Origin: JBBQSF01 sp038214085
GTDB lineage: Bacteria; Bacteroidota; Bacteroidia; Bacteroidales; CG2-30-32-10
NCBI GenBank assembly: GCA_038214085.1
Contig: JBBQSF010000061.1
Span: 1-17,675 of the forward strand
DNA length: 17,675 nucleotides
Direction: 5' to 3'
The notes beneath the pieces were generated by a model. The model saw only the letters and a list, made by a program, of their open reading frames with translations, was not told where the DNA came from and ran no database searches. The position numbers and the translations under genes are program-made. The first letter of the stretch is position 1; each line of letters begins with the position of its first letter. Shown one piece after another: positions 15,452 to 17,675 of the stretch.

Positions 15452-15569
15452 ATACCAATTCTTTATTCAAAGTAGTACAAAGACTCTTTTGAATTTTAGA
15501 ATTGTAAATGCCGATCGACAATATATTTTAATTTGAGTTTTTGGATTATAATATATTGCGAATCGGTAT
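15452..15569. repeat. MITE-like 118-bp inverted-repeat element
   Basis: The ends are ATACCAATTC (15452-15461) and GAATCGGTAT (15560-15569), inverted with one mismatch. The right part is a long hairpin: a 22-nt arm at 15511-15532 (CCGAT, then CAATATATT, then TAAT) pairs with 15545-15566 around a 12-nt loop with about four mismatches. There is no coding capacity. Confidence 0.4.
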
Positions 15570-15637
15570 AAATTTCCTAAATCGTTTTATTACATTTTTT
15601 ATTATTGGAAATTTCATGATTTTAAGAAAAATAGCCA

Positions 15638-15668
15638 GCACAAATTATTGATTCGTGCGATTTTTTTT
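15638..15668 (+). terminator. Intrinsic terminator
   Basis: GCACAAAT (15638-15645) pairs with ATTCGTGC (15651-15658) with one mismatch and a TATTG loop, followed by GA and eight T. It lies 254 nt after the last metal-operon gene, so it either ends a long 3' UTR or belongs to an unrecognised small transcript. Confidence 0.6.
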
Positions 15669-15673
15669 ACCAT

Positions 15674-15704
15674 TTATCTGACATTTAGTACACATTATCT
15701 GACA
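15674..15704. promoter_or_regulatory. Paired direct repeats TTATCTGACA, 21-bp period
   Basis: TTATCTGACA occurs at 15674-15683 and 15695-15704, so the centres are 21 bp apart (two helical turns, same DNA face). The shared bases extend partly to either side (CAT before each copy). They lie about 80-110 bp upstream of the amidase -7 box. Spacing and layout fit a tandem activator site, for instance LytTR-like; the regulator is unknown. Confidence 0.4.
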
Positions 15705-15785
15705 CTATTAATCGTTTTAGTGATGTGTTAATCTACATATTTAATCAACCTGTCTAATACTTTTTATAGTTACGTAGTAATTAAT

Positions 15786-15793
15786 TATTTTTG
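15786..15793 (+). promoter_or_regulatory. Bacteroidota -7 box for the amidase gene
   Basis: TATTTTTG fits TAnnTTTG; the start would be near 15800, 25 nt before the ATG. No TTTG is seen at -33, which would suit an activated promoter. Confidence 0.45.
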
Positions 15794-15824
15794 TTTTCCT
15801 TATTTAATAACAAATATTGCGAAA

Positions 15825-17675
15825 ATGAAACTACGAATTACCCTAATCAATCTTGCTCTAATTTTTCTTGCTGCATTAACTACAAATGCTCAAAAATCAG
15901 AAGATTTAGATGCCATTCAAATCGATAAAAATGTTCAAACAGCATTGGATGACAATTATTCTTCTGCAAAACCCTATTTTGATGCAGCCTATATTGCTTT
16001 TCCTGATGTCCCAAAAGGAATACTTGAAGCAATTTCATTTCACTATACACATTTTCGGCTCATTACGGCACAAAGCCCGGAGAGTTGTGTTGGTCTCCCA
16101 CGAGTTTATGGAATCATGGGTTTAACTCTCGACGGTAAAAATTATTTCAGAAACAATTTACTGCTGGTGTCGGCGCTAACAGGTTATTCTGCTCAGCAAA
16201 TTGCAGAAGATCCGGCAATTAATGTTAAAGCATTTGCAGCAGCCATCGATTCCCTTCGAAAACAGCACGGAATAACTTCACAAAATCCTCTGGATTTTAA
16301 ACAGATATTTATTGACCTTTCCGAATTAAATATCGACAGCACCAATATTGTGAATGACTATGTAATGAGTTTATATTTGAACTCGGTATTTTCGTTTTTA
16401 AACAACACGAAATATCAGAAGCATTACGGTTTTCCAGCATACAACATTGATATAAAGTCATTTTTTGGAGAAGAAAATTACAAAATTATAAATGATCCGT
16501 TTACCCGATTGGATAAGGGATTGGTGAAAACAAATAATGGCAGCACTTACAAACCTATGGGTATTAAAGTTTCTTGCCCCGATTATCCTTTCAGCCTTTG
16601 TAATTGGGTGTCAACAACAAATTTCAGTTCCAGAAGCGGGACAGCAATTTCAAATTTAGTTATGCATACCGTTCAAGGGAGCTACACTGGTTGTATAAGC
16701 TGGTTTCAAAACACCTCCGCAAGCGCGTCAACTCAATATGTCGTTGCTTCAAACTCAGCGAATGCAGGCAAAATCTGCCAGATGGTGCTGGAATCAAACA
16801 AAGCATGGCATGTAACCACAGAAAACCCTTACACCATAGGATACGAGCACGAAGGTTATGTTGACGACGCATCGTGGTACACATCGCTTATGTATCAGAT
16901 TTCTGCTGATTTAAGCAAAGATATATGCACCCAATATGGAATAAGTAAATTACGAACTTTTTTTGCCGACACTTTAGACAATGGTACTGCTCATGATAGT
17001 GGACTGTATGATCTGGGAGGTGTTTCAGGATGTACAAAAATACGAGGACATCAGCATTATACGGGACAATCACATACCGATCCGGGACCAAACTGGAACT
17101 GGAATTACTATTATAAGCTCATGAACGTTGGAACTGCAGTTACCACTTACACGGCATCTTCAGGAACATTTACCGATACTGGCGGCGCAAGCGCAAACTA
17201 CAGTGATGATGAACGCAAATTCTATCTAGTTCAGCCTGCTGGAGCTTCGAGCGTAACGCTTACGTTCACTGCTTTTGATCTTGAGGACAATTGGGATTAC
17301 ATGTACATCTACAATGGCAATACAGAATTTTCACCATTAATAGGACGCTACAATACAACAAGTCCGGGCACAGTTACCGCAACAAGTGGGAAAATGCTCA
17401 TTGAATTTCGTTCCGATTGCGCAACAAATGCTTTGGGCTGGGCTGCAAACTGGACTTCTGTTGCGCCTGATGCGATAGCTCCAACCACTGCAATTGCCGT
17501 TACAGGAAACTGGCAAACACAAAATTTTACTGCTAATTTTACCGATGCAGATAATGTTGGGGGAAGTGGTCTTGAAAAAAGCTATTATCAGGTTTTGGAA
17601 TACAACGGAACTGAGTGGGGCGCAAATTACAACAATGGATTTTTAGCAGATAATTTCGATTCTTACAATTCCACA
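15825..17675 (+). CDS. Exported N-acetylmuramoyl-L-alanine amidase, multidomain, incomplete at the right edge
   Basis: 617 codons are open from ATG 15825 to the window edge with no stop. The signal peptide MKLRITLINLALIFLAALTTNA ends before Q23. Residues ~40-170 resemble a lysozyme-like / SLT fold: PKGILEAISFHYTHF (63-77), YGIMGLTLDG (95-104), then helices with NLLLVSALTGYS and EDPAIN; the usual catalytic Glu position reads Tyr74. Residues ~260-435 are an Amidase_2 (AmpD / T7 lysozyme type) domain: LVMHTVQG (H281, zinc ligand), AWHV (H329), GYEHEGY (H342), GHQHYTGQSHTDPGPNWNW (H417 and D419 zinc ligands). Residues ~438-545 look like a CUB-type beta-sandwich (DLEDNWDYMYIYNG, LIEFRSDC). From ~548 another Ig-like unit begins. 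The amidase cuts the MurNAc-L-Ala bond in peptidoglycan. A T9SS tail beyond the edge is likely but not seen. Confidence 0.85.
   Translation, partial: MKLRITLINLALIFLAALTTNAQKSEDLDAIQIDKNVQTALDDNYSSAKPYFDAAYIAFPDVPKGILEAISFHYTHFRLITAQSPESCVGLPRVYGIMGLTLDGKNYFRNNLLLVSALTGYSAQQIAEDPAINVKAFAAAIDSLRKQHGITSQNPLDFKQIFIDLSELNIDSTNIVNDYVMSLYLNSVFSFLNNTKYQKHYGFPAYNIDIKSFFGEENYKIINDPFTRLDKGLVKTNNGSTYKPMGIKVSCPDYPFSLCNWVSTTNFSSRSGTAISNLVMHTVQGSYTGCISWFQNTSASASTQYVVASNSANAGKICQMVLESNKAWHVTTENPYTIGYEHEGYVDDASWYTSLMYQISADLSKDICTQYGISKLRTFFADTLDNGTAHDSGLYDLGGVSGCTKIRGHQHYTGQSHTDPGPNWNWNYYYKLMNVGTAVTTYTASSGTFTDTGGASANYSDDERKFYLVQPAGASSVTLTFTAFDLEDNWDYMYIYNGNTEFSPLIGRYNTTSPGTVTATSGKMLIEFRSDCATNALGWAANWTSVAPDAIAPTTAIAVTGNWQTQNFTANFTDADNVGGSGLEKSYYQVLEYNGTEWGANYNNGFLADNFDSYNST

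Larger units (their letters stand above)
15385..15824. other. Intergenic region between the metal operon and the amidase gene
   Basis: 440 bp without a gene. It holds a weak stem (GTGCAAT 15392-15398 / ATTGCAC 15417-15423), a MITE-like inverted element (15452-15569), an intrinsic terminator (15638-15668), a pair of direct repeats (15674-15704) and a -7 box (15786-15793). Confidence 0.7.

Noticed and set aside
1..17675. Novel defence or phage-related system
   Set aside because: No nuclease-methylase, toxin-antitoxin, reverse transcriptase, integrase or recombinase signature was found; PhoH's PIN domain is part of a widespread housekeeping-type family.

Overview
The window comes from an AT-rich member of the Bacteroidota, probably free-living. 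The evidence is two large secreted proteins with type IX secretion (T9SS) sorting domains (one type A, one type B), a SusC-style TonB receptor with a CarboxypepD_reg-like front domain, TAnnTTTG-type promoters (the Bacteroidota -7 box), few Shine-Dalgarno sequences, and signal peptides cleaved just before Gln. No phage, plasmid backbone, CRISPR array, rRNA or tRNA is visible.

Layout. (1) 1-732: a broken GT51 peptidoglycan glycosyltransferase remnant at the left edge (minus strand), then a 235-bp structured inverted-repeat element that looks like a MITE, then the dxs promoter region. (2) 733-3652: dxs (isoprenoid precursor synthesis, TTG start) overlapping by 17 nt a lipoprotein of the M28 / glutaminyl cyclase type. 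(3) 3653-9092: a long leader with a 13-C tract, then two T9SS substrates, a predicted beta-propeller protein (type A tail) and an 1103-aa Fn3-rich protein (type B, gliding-motility-associated tail), separated by a strong hairpin and closed by an intrinsic terminator. (4) 9093-9915: an 820-bp non-coding, repeat-rich interval with two alternating repeat blocks, REP-like palindromes, a duplicated remnant of the 3' end of the neighbouring phoH gene and a 66-nt imperfect hairpin. (5) 9916-11970: PIN-PhoH ATPase (minus) divergent from an AcpH-type ACP phosphodiesterase (plus). (6) 12046-15384: a compact metal operon, probably copper: a small Cys/His-rich HYC_CC_PP-type membrane protein, a TonB-dependent receptor, a cytoplasmic HMA metallochaperone and an exported HMA protein with an extra C-terminal CC, under a good Bacteroidota promoter. 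(7) 15385-15824: inverted-repeat element, intrinsic terminator and a pair of 21-bp-spaced direct repeats. (8) 15825 to the right edge: an incomplete multidomain exported N-acetylmuramoyl-L-alanine amidase with a degenerate lysozyme-like front domain and a CUB-like domain.

How the genes connect. All five predicted signal-peptidase-I substrates in the window (two T9SS proteins, TonB receptor, exported HMA protein, amidase) would expose Gln as their first mature residue, and the window also encodes an exported glutaminyl-cyclase-like enzyme able in principle to turn such N-termini into pyroglutamate. Most genes here belong to known families. The least explained material is the repeat-rich interval at 9093-9915, the two MITE-like hairpin elements, the poly-C leader and the amidase front domain. 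I saw no convincing new defence or mobile system.
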